Assembly: GCA_028386065.3 (NCBI GenBank)
Contig: JAKUCV010005683.1
Coordinates: 273,324-337,323 of the forward strand
DNA from: Turnera subulata
Lineage: Eukaryota; Streptophyta; Magnoliopsida; Malpighiales; Passifloraceae
Direction of reading: 5' to 3'
DNA: 64,000 bases
Position 1 is the first letter of the stretch; every line of letters starts with the position of its first letter. Below are positions 33,795 to 46,431 of the stretch, one piece after another. The notes under the pieces are model-generated. The model worked only from the letters and a program-made list of their open reading frames with translations, searched no databases and was not told the DNA's origin. The translations under genes and the position numbers were made by a program.

Positions 33795-34772
33795 GACCCC
33801 TCACACACATTTTAAAGGATCAAGCTCTCATTATACACACCCCCATAAGCTTTGTTTGTTTGGAGAAACTCTACTTCTCCAACCCTAGAAACATTCTTAT
33901 AGGCAGAAACTCTGGAGAAATTTTGTGGAAAAACATCAAGAAAGAAGCCAACAAGAGGAAATCAAGAGGAGATCAAGAGGAGGAAGCAATCAAAAGCAAT
34001 CTAGGAGCCAAGAAGGTGGGCAATCCGAATAGAAGGGCCTGATGCGAGCAGTTTCAGAAAACAATTTATATCTCGAGTTCTAGAAGTTGGATTGCCATGA
34101 TCTTGGACTCTCTGGAAAGCTAAAAGGGAGAGCTACAACATTACTGTTGAAACTAGAAGCTGAATCGGCCATTTACATTGTCCAAAATCTAGTAGAAGAC
34201 GATCCATAGATTCTGTCCAACAACCGAGATAAGTGTTCTAACCCTTTTTGATTACGCACCTTATTGATTGCTACTTGCTGGTGATTTGATGATTCTTTAA
34301 TTGATTATGTGATTGCTGTGATGCCATGTCAAGAACTACGTGGGTTTTGAACCTGGTTGCCGGGGTACTAGGTGGTCTCTAGTGGTGGAGACTCAAGCCC
34401 AGATATTTTTATTTTTCCTTTTTGTTCCGTACCTTCTTCTCCTTCCCCTCCAATTCAATTTTGTTATTTTTATGTGATTTGTTTCCACACTTGCACACCT
34501 GCACAAGGCACACTTGTACTCTTCAATTGCATAAGGTCTCTACCCAACACAGATGTGTGCCTAACACTTTCCCATCCGTGACGAACCCCCGATCCCATGT
34601 CTTTGTTTCACCATGACCATGTTGCCTAAGGAGTCATACAAAGGTTTTTTTCCTAAATTTTGTCCTAAATAAAATTTGGGTGGCGACTCCATTGACATGG
34701 GATTGACCCGAGGAAGAAGGTGAAATGGAATAGGTGAATAGGCCCAAGTGATTTTGGGTCGGATATTCACAG

Positions 34773-34791
34773 TTGGCGACTCCGCTGGGGA
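34773..34791 (+). promoter_or_regulatory. Primer binding site of element D
   Basis: TTGGCGACTCCGCTGGGGA begins one base after the LTR end. This resembles the tRNA-Arg-type primer sites I associate with Ogre/Tat elements. Confidence 0.65.
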
Positions 34792-34893
34792 AGTAGTGCG
34801 TTTAAGAAACCTTGTGCAATTGTTGAGTCTTGTGTGCATTTTTACTTGTCATCATAAGTGCCTTGTATTCATGATGATTGATGTGAAGCTTCT

Positions 34894-35893
34894 TGTGAAG
34901 GCCCTCCCCCTGAGGGACCCACCAAATCCAGGTATTGTTACATCACTCCCTCTGCCCGATTAAATCCTTTACCATGCTGCAACACTAGGGATTCAAACTC
35001 GGGACGTGATGCTTTTTATCCCCCTCAAGGAGAGCACCTTCACCAACTCAGCTGCAGATGAATTGGTGAAGGTGCTCTCCTTGAGGGGGATAAAAAGCAT
35101 CACGTCTCGAGTTCGAATCCCTAGTGCTGCAGCATGGTAAAGGATTTAATCGGGCAGAGGGAGTGATGTAACAATACCTGGGATTGGTGGGTCCCTCGGG
35201 GAGAGGGGGAGGGCCTTCACAAAAAAGGAGCCCCCTCTCCCCGAGGGACCCACCAAACTTAGGTATTGTTACATCACTCCCTCCGCCCGATTAAATCCTT
35301 TACCATGCTGCAGCACTAGGGATTCGAACTCGGGACGTGATTATCCCCCTCGAGGAGAACACCTTTACCAACTCAGCTGCAGTTGCATTGGTAAAGGTGC
35401 TCTCCTCGAGGGGGATAAAAAGCATCACGTCCCGAGTTCGAATCCCTAGTGCTGCAGCATGGTAAAGGATTTAATCGGGCAGAGGGAGTGATGTAACAAT
35501 ACCTGGGTTTGGTGGGTCCCTCGGGCAGAGGGCCTTCACAAAAAAGGCGCCTTTTCTGTGAAGGCCCTCTCCCCGAGGGACCCACCAAACCCAGGTATTG
35601 TTACATCACATCCCTCAGCCCACACCTTTTCAAGGTTTAATCCTTTACCATGCTGCAGCACTAGGGATTCGAACTCGGGACGTGATGCTTTTTATCCCCC
35701 TCAAGGAGAGCACGATCTGCAGATGAGTTGGTGAAGGTGCTCTCCTTGAGGGGGATAAAAAGCATCACGTCCCGAGTTCGAATCCCTAGTGCTGCAGCAT
35801 GGTAAAGGATTAAACCTTGAAAAGGTGTGGGCTGAGGGATGTGATGTAACAATACCTGGGTTTGGTGGGTCCCTCGGGGAGAGGGCCTTCACA
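34894..35893. mobile_element. 1000-bp fold-back element built of three head-to-head tRNA-like units
   Basis: CTTCT duplications flank it (34889-34893 and 35894-35898). Termini are perfect inverted repeats starting TGTGAAGGCCCT. Inside are three consecutive units of about 320 bp, and each unit is itself an inverted repeat. The arms carry GAGTTCGAATCCCTAG (a polymerase III B-box-like motif) and, nearer each centre, TTGGTGAAGGTGCTCTCC (A-box-like). Arms end in GGGCCTTCACAAAAAA, like a short SINE tail. It could be tRNA-derived SINEs joined head to head, or a fold-back DNA transposon that took up a tRNA-like sequence. No protein is encoded. Confidence 0.65.
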
Positions 35894-35898
35894 CTTCT

Positions 35899-38800
35899 AC
35901 CGTAAGGGGGCGAGGGAATCCAAGTCCACCACAATGCTTTCTTTGGGTAACTCTGCGTAGGGTGTTATATTGCGTGGTATGAATTGACGAGTCTAATAAA
36001 TGAACCCTCGGGGAGTAAGTATACATGCTTACGACGATGTTAGATTTTTTGTGTTGTTTCCCAGTTGGCACATATGTTCAGTCGGTCTACCTTTGTCTTA
36101 GGGAATTTACATTTGCATACATTGAGCATTGCATTACATATTTTTCAAAGCATAAAACACGAATTCGAGCTAGGGTGTCTCATTTTTTCAAATCCTCATC
36201 TCTTTGGGCTTGAGTTTTGAAAGGAAGAAAAATAAAGAAATGTTTTGAAAGAATAATGAAACATGTTTTGCAAATGTATTCCATCACGCATTTCCCATCG
36301 TTTCCAAATATCTTGAAAGAAAACAAAGCTTGAGTCTAGGATTCCTGATGACCATGAACTCTATCATTAGAATTGAACCCTTAGGACACCAGGGGTGGGT
36401 AGTGCCTTAGTTAGAAGGAAATGGTGAAGATATTAGGGATGATGGATATATCACAAGGTGATGAATTTTAGTAGACGGGGAGATGGTGAAGACATTGGGA
36501 GTCATGGAGGTATCCTAAGGCAAAAGGTGGGAGGAAGGTAGAGGCAGTGACGGGGCATCAAGTGGGGACATTGCCTTTGGGCCTTCGCGTGAGAAGAGAT
36601 GTAAGCCCCAATATTTATGGTAGAAAAGGAGAGATGGGATGACTTGATTTGGCTTTCTCCTGAGAGGAGATGTAAGCCCCAATATTTATGGCAGAAGAAG
36701 TGAGATGAGATGACCTGGTTGGGCCTTCTCGTGAGAGGAGATGTAAGCCCCAATATTTATGGCAGAAGAAATGAGATGGAGTAACCTGATTAGGCCTTCT
36801 TAAAAAACGCAGATGTAAGCCCTAGTTTTTACTTATGAATTGAGCTTATAATCCAAGATGAGAAATCAAGATGATGAATCGGATTAAAGATGCCAAGTTG
36901 GGAACCTAGGAACTAGGGTGTAGAGCCAAGCCAAGCTGATGATGATTGAGTATACGAGCTAAGACAAATCAAGGGGGGCCATATCATGGGAAGAAATGTA
37001 ACTTCCAGGAATGGGGAACAATGAAGAAGAACGTGCGAAGAAGATGAGATGAGATGAATGACGGCAAGACGACAAGGAATGGGGAACAATGAAGAAGAAC
37101 GCGGGAAGAAGATGAGATGACAATGAAATATGACGACGAAGGGAATGATCGAAGCAACGACAAGGCGGCACTAACATGGGGCAATGAGATGAGGCAATAG
37201 GAGTGATGCATTCCAAGGAACCACTCGATAGTGTTGGGGGTAGATGAGAACTACAAGTATGGGGAAAAGTTGAGTAGAGACCACGGGCCAAACTGTTGAG
37301 CATGGGTAGAACGACTGCCAAGAATCGGGAGGGGCAGTATAGTTGCTCTTTAGAGTTTAGAGGTTGAGTCAAGTCAAAAGGGGGCAAGGGTTAAATTCTA
37401 TATCCAACAATCAACAGGGTCATCATTTGTACCTTAATTTTTCACACAAGGAATAAAACTCTAATTTTCTTATCTTCTGTGTATATGGGGCAAATTATGC
37501 ATGACTTCATGACATTCTATTGGATCAATCTGGGGGACCATAAAACGAACTACGAGGACCTGATTCTGTGAATGTAATCCCAAACACCTACCTTGACCCA
37601 CTTCCCAAACACTTGTTAACACAGACCCTCGAACACTTACCTGCACTAGCCTTTAAACACTTACCCGACTTGACCTTTGAACACCTATCTAGCTCGACAT
37701 CCATGTTAACCCCATCACATCTACCTTGAATACTTGTCTAGAAGAGTTACTTCCCAAAGATAAATCTAGTTTCCAAAAGAGTCCTATCCAAGTACACTTG
37801 TTCAAAAGGGTCACTCCCCTTGGGAAAAATAAAAGGAAAAAAAAATCGAAGAAAAAAGAAAGAAAAAGAAAAAGAGAAAAAAGAGAAACGAGAAAAGGGA
37901 GGTGACCCTCAGTGCTTGGATAATTCATCGTCCATTTCATGAAATTGGGACGAAGAAATCATAATGAAGAAGACAAGTGTTCCCATGTTAACTTTGGCCT
38001 CCCACTAAACACCATTCTACCAAGCACCCACTATCTTCAGCCTTCCACAAAACACCATCATCTCAAACCCCACACCACATCCACAGATACGTAGGTAACC
38101 CGGCAACGGGCTCGGTCTATTGTTGGTTCCCAGATTGATTCAATGGAAAGATGGGGTCATTGCTAGATACGCACGCCACATTGTTGATTGTATTCGGGCC
38201 TCTTTTGTAGTCAAAAGGTCTCTCTTTTCGACTTGTATCAACCGAGTCCGTCTCTCTCTAGAAATTCATTCTGAATTTGGTCACCAATTGTCATGCATCT
38301 TCGATGGTCTCCCAATAGCACTCTGGTTTCCCACTAACCTCTCATTGAAACCGATAGCCTACCTCTCCATTGGTCAACCGAGTATACCTAGCCTAAGTGG
38401 TCTTGATCTTGCCCAAACTTCATGGTCTCCATACTCTATGTCTATGGTTGCTATTCCCACAAAAAAATAAAGAAAAGAAAAAAATGAAAAAAGAAAGGAC
38501 AAGCCTGTTAGGTTGAAAACCCGAAAGGGCGGCCTAGGCAAAAGTTAAGGCCAAAGTAGAAATGGGATAGTAGCCGATGACAACAAAGAGACATCCATGT
38601 GTTAGATCACTCATCAGAGATAGACCACTCAGTTGGCAATGTCATCATCAACGAAAGGGGTATGGAAGCATCTGGGCACGTTGTCCCCATCTATTTTCAA
38701 AGGGGCATTCACTCATCCGTCCACCTTACTCCGATTAGACAATTTGTCCATCAAAACCTTTTTGACAAGGAATGCTTACCTCTGCTAGAATTTGAAATGA

Positions 38801-39633
38801 ATGGGTTCATAGTCGTTGGATGTCTTTTTCTTTGAGGCTTTGGGATTTTTGATGGGATAACTCGCTTTTTTTTTTCAAACTACTTAACTCTCACCTTACC
38901 TCGAATGGTATTTAATGCTCGTGCATCATTCTAGGGGCATTTATATTCAAGTGGACTACGTCTAAGATAGAAAGTACATACATCCAAACATGCATATAGA
39001 AGTAGATGGCACTTGCATCCAAGGGGAGAGGGGAGACAAGAGAGAGAAGAAAAGAGAAGAGGAGAGAAAAAGGAGAATATGGGATAAAGAGAGAACAAAA
39101 GAGAAGAGGAGAGAAAAGGGAGAACATGAGATAAAGAGAGAACAAAAGAGAAGAGGGAGAATGAGAGATTGAGAAAAGAGGGGAGATGAGGAAAGGGGAG
39201 AAAAGAGAGAAGAAAGAAAAAAAATTCGAGAGGGGAAAGAGAGAAGACGAAGAAAGGAAAACATAATGAGGGAAAATTCGAGAGAAAATGGAGAGAAGAG
39301 AAAAAGGGAGAAAACATGTCATAAGCACTTGCATCCAGACACAGACATGTAGAAGCTAGGGGTACCTTCATGCATCACTTACATATAGAACATGAATTCC
39401 ATGATAAGGTATATTTGGTTGAGGGTAAGGGGTAAACAAGGGTGACAACACCATGAATCCATCGCTCAATGTAGACTTACATTTCCTAAAGTTGTTAGTT
39501 GAAGGGGCATGGCATGAACAAATCTTGTAGATAATGAGAATTGTAGACAAAGGGCATGTCATACCTTGTTTCTCTGACTTGTCAAGTCGACAACACGCAA
39601 TAGAGGCACATCTACCTTGAGAATTAGACCTGC
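35899..39633. other. Non-coding interior of element D
   Basis: No supported ORF. Continues the leader of D after the fold-back insert. It contains a 71-bp tandem repeat (36579-36812), a tandem pair of about 61 bp (37014-37130), sequence with repeated short ACTTACC/ACACTTACC phrases (about 37580-37700) and a GA-rich tract (about 39005-39320). ORFs across the GA-rich tract are low-complexity artefacts. Confidence 0.5.
36579..36812. repeat. 71-bp tandem repeat, about 3.3 copies
   Basis: Copies start at 36579, 36650, 36721 and 36792, exactly 71 bp apart. The shared core is GAGATGTAAGCCCCAATATT. The last copy is truncated and decayed. Confidence 0.85.
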
Positions 39634-41240
39634 TGTAAATACCCGACCCAAAATTACTTGGGCCTATTCACCTAATCCTTTCACCTTCTTCCTGGGTCAA
39701 TCCCATAACATTGGAGTCGCCACCCAAGTTTTATTAAGGACAAAACTTGGGAAAAACCTTAATATGACTCCTTTAGGCTACATGGTCATGGCGAACAAAA
39801 GTTATGGGATCGGGGGTTCGTCACAGATGGGAAGGTGTTAGGAACCCATCCGTGTTGGGTCGAGACTATGTGCAATTATAAAATGCAAGTGTGCCTGGTG
39901 CAAGTGTGCATGTGTGGAAAAGTAAAGAGAAGGGGAAAATAAGAAGAATTGGCTTGCATCCCGTTGTATGACCAAGATTACCTACGTACCCGAGTGATCG
40001 GGGTCAAAGCCACGTAGTTCTAAACATGGCACAAATCGGCCACTTACATCATCAAAAGCATCAACATATAATCAGCAAAGAATCAATAAAAAAGGAAGGT
40101 TCAGTGTTACCTCTTGTAGCCCTCCTCTAGCTCCTTGCAATGGGTTGAGTTCTACACCCACCTTCTTGCCATTTCTAAGCTCTATGGTTGATCCTCTTCT
40201 TAACTCCTCCTTGCTGGACTACTGCTAATGCCTCCCACGAAATTCCTGCAGAGTTTCTGCCTAAAGAATGTGTTTCTAGGCTTGGAGAAGTAGAGTTTCT
40301 CCAAGCACTCAACGCTTAAAGGTGTGTATGTGAGAAAAGTGTGTCCCCCTTGAAATGTGTGTGAGGGTCCTATTTATAGTGCTCTGGGAAGCTTAGGGGC
40401 ATGGACCTGCTTAATGGTGAAGAGTATGCCCGAAAATCTGGTACAAAACCGCGTAGGATCGAAATTAGAAACAAAATCAGAGATTTGTGCGAATCTGGGA
40501 GAACATGACCGCCGCTGCCGGCGGTCATCGACGGCTTGACCGCCAGTGCCGGCGGTCTTGAGTGGATGCCCGCCAGCACCTGGCGGTTGTCGCGAGATGA
40601 CCACCGATTGCCCCGCGTCCCACCCGTTCTTTCCATTTTCGGACCCCCAATCCCTTAATCCAGCCTTGATTTGATCTTACCGCGTAATTAACCCCTAATT
40701 AACCCAGAATCACTCAATTACTTGATTATCACTCCGCCTCAATCATTCCATAACAGAATAATTACACCTTAATGCCTATTTCATACTAAATCATGCCAAA
40801 AACAACATTTCTATATAAATGATGATTTAACTCTGATTTTCCACGAAAATCACAGCTAAAATTAACATGCAAGAAATGTGTTAATGGGCTGGGTAAACTC
40901 TGGAGAATCCATTTACTTGGACCCTTAAACCCATTCCTAACCCAAAAATGAATCATCATGTAATTGGATTAAAAAAACAAAAAAGAGCCCAATCAATGGA
41001 ATAAAATGTCTCCTAATGCAAATAAACCTTGTTATATGATTTACCCTAAGATTAAATTATCTCATTAATCCTAAGGTTTGGGTGTCCAAAGGTTTAAATT
41101 ACCAAAAATACATTAATTCTACTAAATTAATTTCTTATCATGCCTTAACTTAAAATCGAATCATCTCATTAACCTCAAGTTAAGCATGTTTGGAATCTAA
41201 TTTTAGCAAAACATTCGTGGGTCGAATTTGGGTGTTCACA
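39634..41240 (-). repeat. 3' LTR of minus-strand element E (family of D)
   Basis: 1607 bp with plus-strand ends TGTAAATACCCGACCC and GGGTGTTCACA. A polypurine tract (minus strand AACGAGGGGCATC) abuts the right end, partly displaced by the copia insertion, so this is the 3' LTR and E extends to the right. TATAAATA on the minus strand at 40371-40378. Three GACCGCC-type palindromes lie at 40507, 40538 and 40569. Confidence 0.75.
40507..40588. repeat. GACCGCC..GGCGGTC palindromes in LTR E
   Basis: Three copies with 31-bp spacing (40507-40526, 40538-40557, 40569-40588; the last is diverged), upstream of the TATA box in LTR orientation. LTR F has diverged copies at about 50628-50700, and LTR D at 33609 and near 33640. 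Confidence 0.75.
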
Positions 41241-41242
41241 GA

Positions 41243-41247
41243 TGCCC
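41243..41247 (+). repeat. Left target-site duplication of the copia element
   Basis: TGCCC, repeated at 49477-49481. It falls in E's polypurine tract. Confidence 0.9.
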
Positions 41248-42762
41248 TGTAAGTAACCGGGCATGCAAACTTGACAATCAAGAGCAGCGGAAAGACCCGG
41301 AAACCTTGGAGGATCCAAGTGAAGCAACTAAATCGAACAACAAAACGAACATACCTGAAACGGTTAGGATCTTTCACCTAACTGAAGAACAGCTAGAGCA
41401 AGAAGGATATCCTGCTCCTCTACGGTATCCACATGAACCGTCAATCACAAGCCGGAATCGTCTCACGATCTCCAACCCCCGAGCACTCCCGAACCGTGGT
41501 GCTAGCTACGGATTTCCGGGAGTTATGTGGTGTACCTTTGTTTCTCAAAGAATGTGTAAGTGTTTGTGTGTGTTCTTGCTGGTCTGAAAAACACTCTCAA
41601 GGCTCTCAAAAACCAGAATGCCATCAGCCAAAAACCCCGAGCATAATCTAATTATGCCACTCAATTAGTGCTTATGGTAATGGCCAACATAATGGCCCAT
41701 CATGATTAAGATACCCATTATCTTGTCTACCACTAAGCACTAATGGGATTACACATCACAAGCAATCAGGTTTGGCTCAATAATTCTGACAATTATTGAA
41801 TCAAACCAGCCCAAAACGACCCTGGTCCAACCATGGTCCAACCACACCTAGTCCAACCACGGTCCAACCACACCTGGTCGAACCATGGTCCAACCACGGT
41901 TCAACCACCTGCTCGAATCAACGGTTCTATGTGTGTGACCCTGTAGGCACTTGTAACGTCCGGCAATAATTGTAAAATCTCATTTTGCAATTATAAGCAA
42001 AGAGCGGCGTCTAGCAACACATCATTGCTACCCGAACGACAAGATCAGTACTGATTCTATATGCCTCGGAACATGTCATCGTCCTTTCGTCCCATTATCA
42101 AGATTAAACCGAGACATGGAAACGTCAATCTCGTATATGTTTAATCTTAGTTTCTTGATCCCCGAGTTAACTGTGTAAAACGGATCCTAATGATATCACC
42201 ATATCATATAATCCGAGCATGGCCATGCATTTACAGTTCAACTCTATCAAGAGGCCCATCTGATAATATACCCGTTATATGGGTCGGACGAATCCCATCT
42301 TGATCAATCAAAACCCACTACACATTTATCATATACCCAATGATTGTCCTTAAGTCCACCCAGTTACGGATGACTAGGAATAATATCAAAGTATACGACT
42401 CATATGTTGGGAACCTTGATGATCTCAGGTCTAAGGACAATACATATAAGAACCGCTATCGACAAACATACAACGTTCCATGTAGCATTCTTATGTGGGT
42501 CGGTCCAGTCCACAAGTTCTCTAACTTGTACCCGTATGTAGAATTCATATCACATATAAGTTCTCAACATACGCTAGTCTTAATTTATCATTACAACCCA
42601 TCCATAATAATAATCGACTAGGGACATTTTAAGAATACAAAGTATTCTATGGTTATAAATATGTGCAAGCGATTATCTCATAATCATATTTATTGGAATA
42701 ACCTCAATGTATATACATGACTACAATCATCCATTGATTGGCTTTTGGGCATATTACTAACA
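41248..42762 (-). repeat. 3' LTR of the copia element
   Basis: 1515 bp, TGTAAGTAACC to ATTACTAACA on the plus strand. It includes a run of GGTCCAACCA-like short repeats (about 41820-41910). Small ORFs shared with the other LTR reflect LTR identity, not coding function. Confidence 0.9.
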
Positions 42763-42782
42763 ATCTCCGACTTGCACTAAAG

Positions 42783-45700
42783 TCAATCATACATGTATCT
42801 AATACCAATGAATACAGCATGACCATCATGCTTCCGCTGTGTGAGAGACTCAGTCAATGGGTCTGTTACATTGTTCTCAGAAGGAACTTTGCACAGCCAC
42901 TGTTGTAGAGTCGGTAACTGTTCCCTGCTTGGAACTCTTCCAGCATACAATACCACCTCCAAGACAAAAACACATAACCTGACTGCGATCTAAAATCATC
43001 CCTATCGGTTTGGAAGCTAGCATCTGTGTAACCCATTACAACAAGCTCATCAATGCTTCCGTAAACCAGGAATGCATCCTTTAGTCCTTCTCAAGTACTT
43101 AAGGATGTTCTTAACCGCTATCCAGTGACTCTCACCGGGATCAGATTGGTATTTGCTTGTGACACTCAAAGCATAAGCGACATCCGGTCGAGTACATTGC
43201 ATGGCATACATGATAGATCCTATTGCAGAAGCATAAGGAATCTTACTCATCCGCTCTCTCTCCTTAGATGTACTAGGACATTAATTCTTTGAGAGAGATA
43301 TGCCATGTGACAAGGGCAAGAATCCTTTCTTGGAATCTTGCATGCTAAACCTCTTTAGCACCTTGTCAATATACGTACTTTGGCTTTGCCCGAGAAGCGT
43401 TTTGGATCTATCTCTATAGATCTTTATACCTAACATTTAGGTAGCTTCTCCTAAGTCATTCGTCGAGAAATTTTCCTAACCAAGCCTTTATAGACTGTAG
43501 TGTCGGAATGTCATTCCCAATGAGTAGGATGTCGTCAACATACAACAACAAGAAAACAATAGTACTCCCACTAACCTTCTTGTAAACACTTGGTTCATCT
43601 TCGTTCTTAATGAAACCAAACTCTTTGATCACATCATTAAAACAAAGATTCCAACTCCTAGAAGTTTGCTTCAATCCATAAATGGATCTCTGCAACTTGC
43701 ATACCATATTGGCATTCTCTGGATCGACAAAACCTTCAGGTTGTGTCATGTACACATCCTCTAAGAGATTTCCGTTAAGGAAAGCGGTTTTGACATCCAT
43801 TTGCCATATCTCATAATCATAGTATGCCGCTATAGCCAATAGAATCCGGATGGATTTTACCATTGCAACTGGTGAGAAAGTTTCATCATAGTCAATACCA
43901 TGAACTTGCTTAAAACCTTTTGCCACCAATCGCCCTTTATAGGTAATCACATTACCATCTATTTCGGCCTTTTTCTTAAAGACCCACTTGCACCCTATGG
44001 GTTTTACCCCTTCAGGTGGATCAACCAAGGTCTATACCTTGTTTTGATACATGGATTCCATTTCCGAATTCATGGCTTCCAGCCACTTCTTAGAGTCCGC
44101 ACCCGTGATGGCCTGCTGATAGGAAGTGGGCTCATCCTCTTCTATGAGCATCACGTCCCCAGTATGAGTCATGAGAAATCCATATCTCTCAGGCTCGTAC
44201 CGAGTCCTACCCGATCTATGTGGTCCATGTGTTATAGGCACAGGCTTCTCATCCACAACATCTTGTGGCTCCTGTCCTTGTTCCATCTCAGCCTCGTTGT
44301 CTCGAACTTCTTCGAGTTCTATTTTCTTCCCACTGATTCTTCTAGAAATAAATTCTCTTTCTAGAAAAATAGCAGTCTGACCAATAAACACTTTGTGCTC
44401 GGTGGGATTATAGAAGCAATACCCTTTTGTTTCCTTAGGGTATCCTACAAAGAGGCACTTGTCGGATTTAGGGCCGAGTTTATCTGATGCTTCACGTCTC
44501 ACGTAAGCCTCACAACCCCAAATCCTCATAAAAGACAAATTGGGACGCTTCCCAGTCCATATCTCATATGGTATCTTTTCGACGGATTTAGATGGAACAC
44601 GGTTAAGTGTAAATGCAGCACTCAATAATGCATGTCCCCAAACTGAATAAGGAAGGTCTGCTTGACTCATCATAGAACGAACCATGTCTAACAAAGTTCT
44701 ATTCCTCCTTTCAGATACACCATTCCATTGAGGCGTACCTGGTGGAGTAAGTTGTGATACTATACCACATTGCTTTAGATGATCAAGAAATTCTCAGCTC
44801 AAGTATTCACTTCCTCGATCAGATCGAAGCATTTTAATACTTTTACCGAGTTGATTTTGTACTTCATTCTAGAATTCTTTGAACCTTTCAAAGGATTCTG
44901 ACTTGTGTCTCATCAGATACACATAGCCATACCTACTGAAATCATCAGTAAATGTAATGAAGTATTGAAATTCACCTCTAGCTTGTGTCGACATCGGTCC
45001 ACATACATCACTATGTATAAGACCTAACAAGTCCGAAGCCCTTTCACCTTTTACCAGCAAAAGGAGTCTTCGTCATCTTGCCTAACAAACATGACTCACA
45101 TGTCCCAAATGATTCAAAATCAAATGAGTCTAAAAGTCCATCTTTATGGAGTTTAGATATACGAATCTCGTTTATATGGCCCAATCGACAGTGCCAAAGA
45201 TAGGTTTCATTAGAATCATTCATTCTAACCTTCTTCGTATTAACGTTATAGATAGGCGTTTCTTGGTTTAGAACATACAAACCATTGCTCAAATATGCAC
45301 CACTATAATAAATATCATTGAAATAAATAGAACAACAATTGTTCTTTATTACAAATGAAAAACCTTTCTTATCAAGACAAGAAACAGAAATCAAATTTCT
45401 GCTTATGATCGGTACATAATAACAATTGTCTAGTTCTAAACCAAACCACTCGGCTAATGCAGCAACTCTTGCTCCATTTCCCACATGCAGGTCCATCTTA
45501 CCCTTTACCAATCCCCTACTCTTTCTCAGTTCCTTCACATTTACACAAATGTGAAAACCACATCCGGTATCTGATACCCATGATGCTGAGATAGAGATAT
45601 CAGCTTCTATAACGAAAATACCTGAAGCGGAAGTCTTACTTCCCTTCTGCTTCTTTACCTCTTCAAGGTAAACAGGGCAGTTACGTTTCCAATGACCGGA

Positions 45701-46431
45701 CTTCTTGCAATGGAAGCATTGACCTTCCTTTGCAACACCACCTTTGGGTTTCAGCACTTGTGAAGAAGATGCACCAAACTTTTTGGCAAATTTCTTCCCC
45801 TTGCCCTTACCCTTTCCCTTGCTACTTCCAACCATCATAATGCTGTTGGATTTGTTTGCCTTCATCTGTTGCTCAGCTGTTCTTAACATGTTGAGCAACT
45901 CAGACAAGGATTTGTCAAGATGATTCATTTTGAAGCTTATGACAAATTGGCTGTAACTATCCGACAACGATTGCAGGACTAGATCAAGAGCCAACTCCTT
46001 CTGCAAAGGAAAACCAAGACCCTCAAGGCTCTCAATGTATCCAATCATTTTGAGCACATGAGATCTTATGGGTGATGACTCAACCATCCTGCATTGGTAC
46101 AATGCCTTAGAGGTCTCATACCTCTCAGGTGTTCGATCACATCAAACGCCCCCAATTTCTCATTTGCTTCTGAAGCTCAGAGTCCATGGTTATAAGCATA
46201 AAGCATGATGCATCCAATGCATCATCAAGAAGCTTCTTGTAAGCATCCCTTCCTGCCCTAGAAGCACTAGGCGCCGGTTCATTTGCAACAGGCCCTTCGA
46301 GGACATACAATTTATTTTTCTTGAATGAGGACTATCCTCAAATTACGATACCATTTTATGAAGTTATTCCCATTCAGTTTTTCCTTCTAAAGGACCGATC
46401 GCAGTGATATTGTGATAGTATTTTGTGCCAT
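42783..46431 (-). pseudogene. Copia gag-pol polyprotein, inactivated
   Basis: Domains in minus-strand order: gag from ATG at 46431 (MAQNTITISL, then LNGNNFIKWYRNLRIVL and AYKKLLDDALDASCF); CCHC zinc knuckle CFHCKKSGHWKRNC (about 45690); protease VSDTGCGFHIC (about 45560); GAG-pre-integrase LWHCRLGH (about 45190); integrase with HSDVCGP, then WNGVSERRNRTLLDMVRSMM; RT with MDVKTAFLNGNL and LLYVDDILLIGND; RNase H with GSIMYAMQCTRPDVAYA and YTDASFQTDRDDF. Stops occur in gag, at about 44868, about 44796 and 44029-44031, with frameshifts near 46140, 45050 and 43250-43450. The length and order fit copia. Not functional; Tork/TAR-like lineage possible but unproven. Confidence 0.9.

Larger units (their letters stand above)
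31290..34771 (+). repeat. 5' LTR of element D (about 1.8 kb without the nested insert)
   Basis: Starts TGTGAACACCTAAATTTG and ends GGGTCGGATATTCACA. It is homologous to the minus-strand LTRs E and F. A TATA box (33786) precedes a conserved downstream part. GACCGCC..GGCGGTC palindromes lie upstream of the TATA box. The nested copia-type solo LTR occupies 31938-33608. Confidence 0.8.
31290..39633 (+). mobile_element. Tat/Ogre-like LTR element D, 5' part
   Basis: Plus orientation: an LTR (31290-34771, including a nested solo LTR) is followed at once by primer site TTGGCGACTCCGCTGGGGA. The interior to 39633 is non-coding, repeat-rich leader-like sequence; no gag or pol was found. The element is then interrupted by LTR E in the opposite orientation. 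It is assigned to the Tat/Ogre group only from the tRNA-Arg-like primer site and the LTR style, so the lineage is tentative. Confidence 0.6.

Noticed and set aside
35040..35110. A real tRNA gene in the fold-back element
   Set aside because: B-box-like GTTCGAATCC is present, but no acceptor or anticodon arms fold as a canonical tRNA; it is treated as a tRNA-derived repeat.
38931..39371. Phe/Leu/Ser-rich ORFs on the minus strand near 39000
   Set aside because: They are artefacts of a GA-rich tract.
42340..42621. 93-codon ORF shared by both copia LTRs (also 49054-49335)
   Set aside because: LTR identity explains it; no domain and no upstream promoter in that orientation.
43900..44364. Plus-strand ORF of 154 codons in the copia element
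   Set aside because: Antisense shadow of the RT/integrase coding region; no promoter or conservation argument as for A and B.
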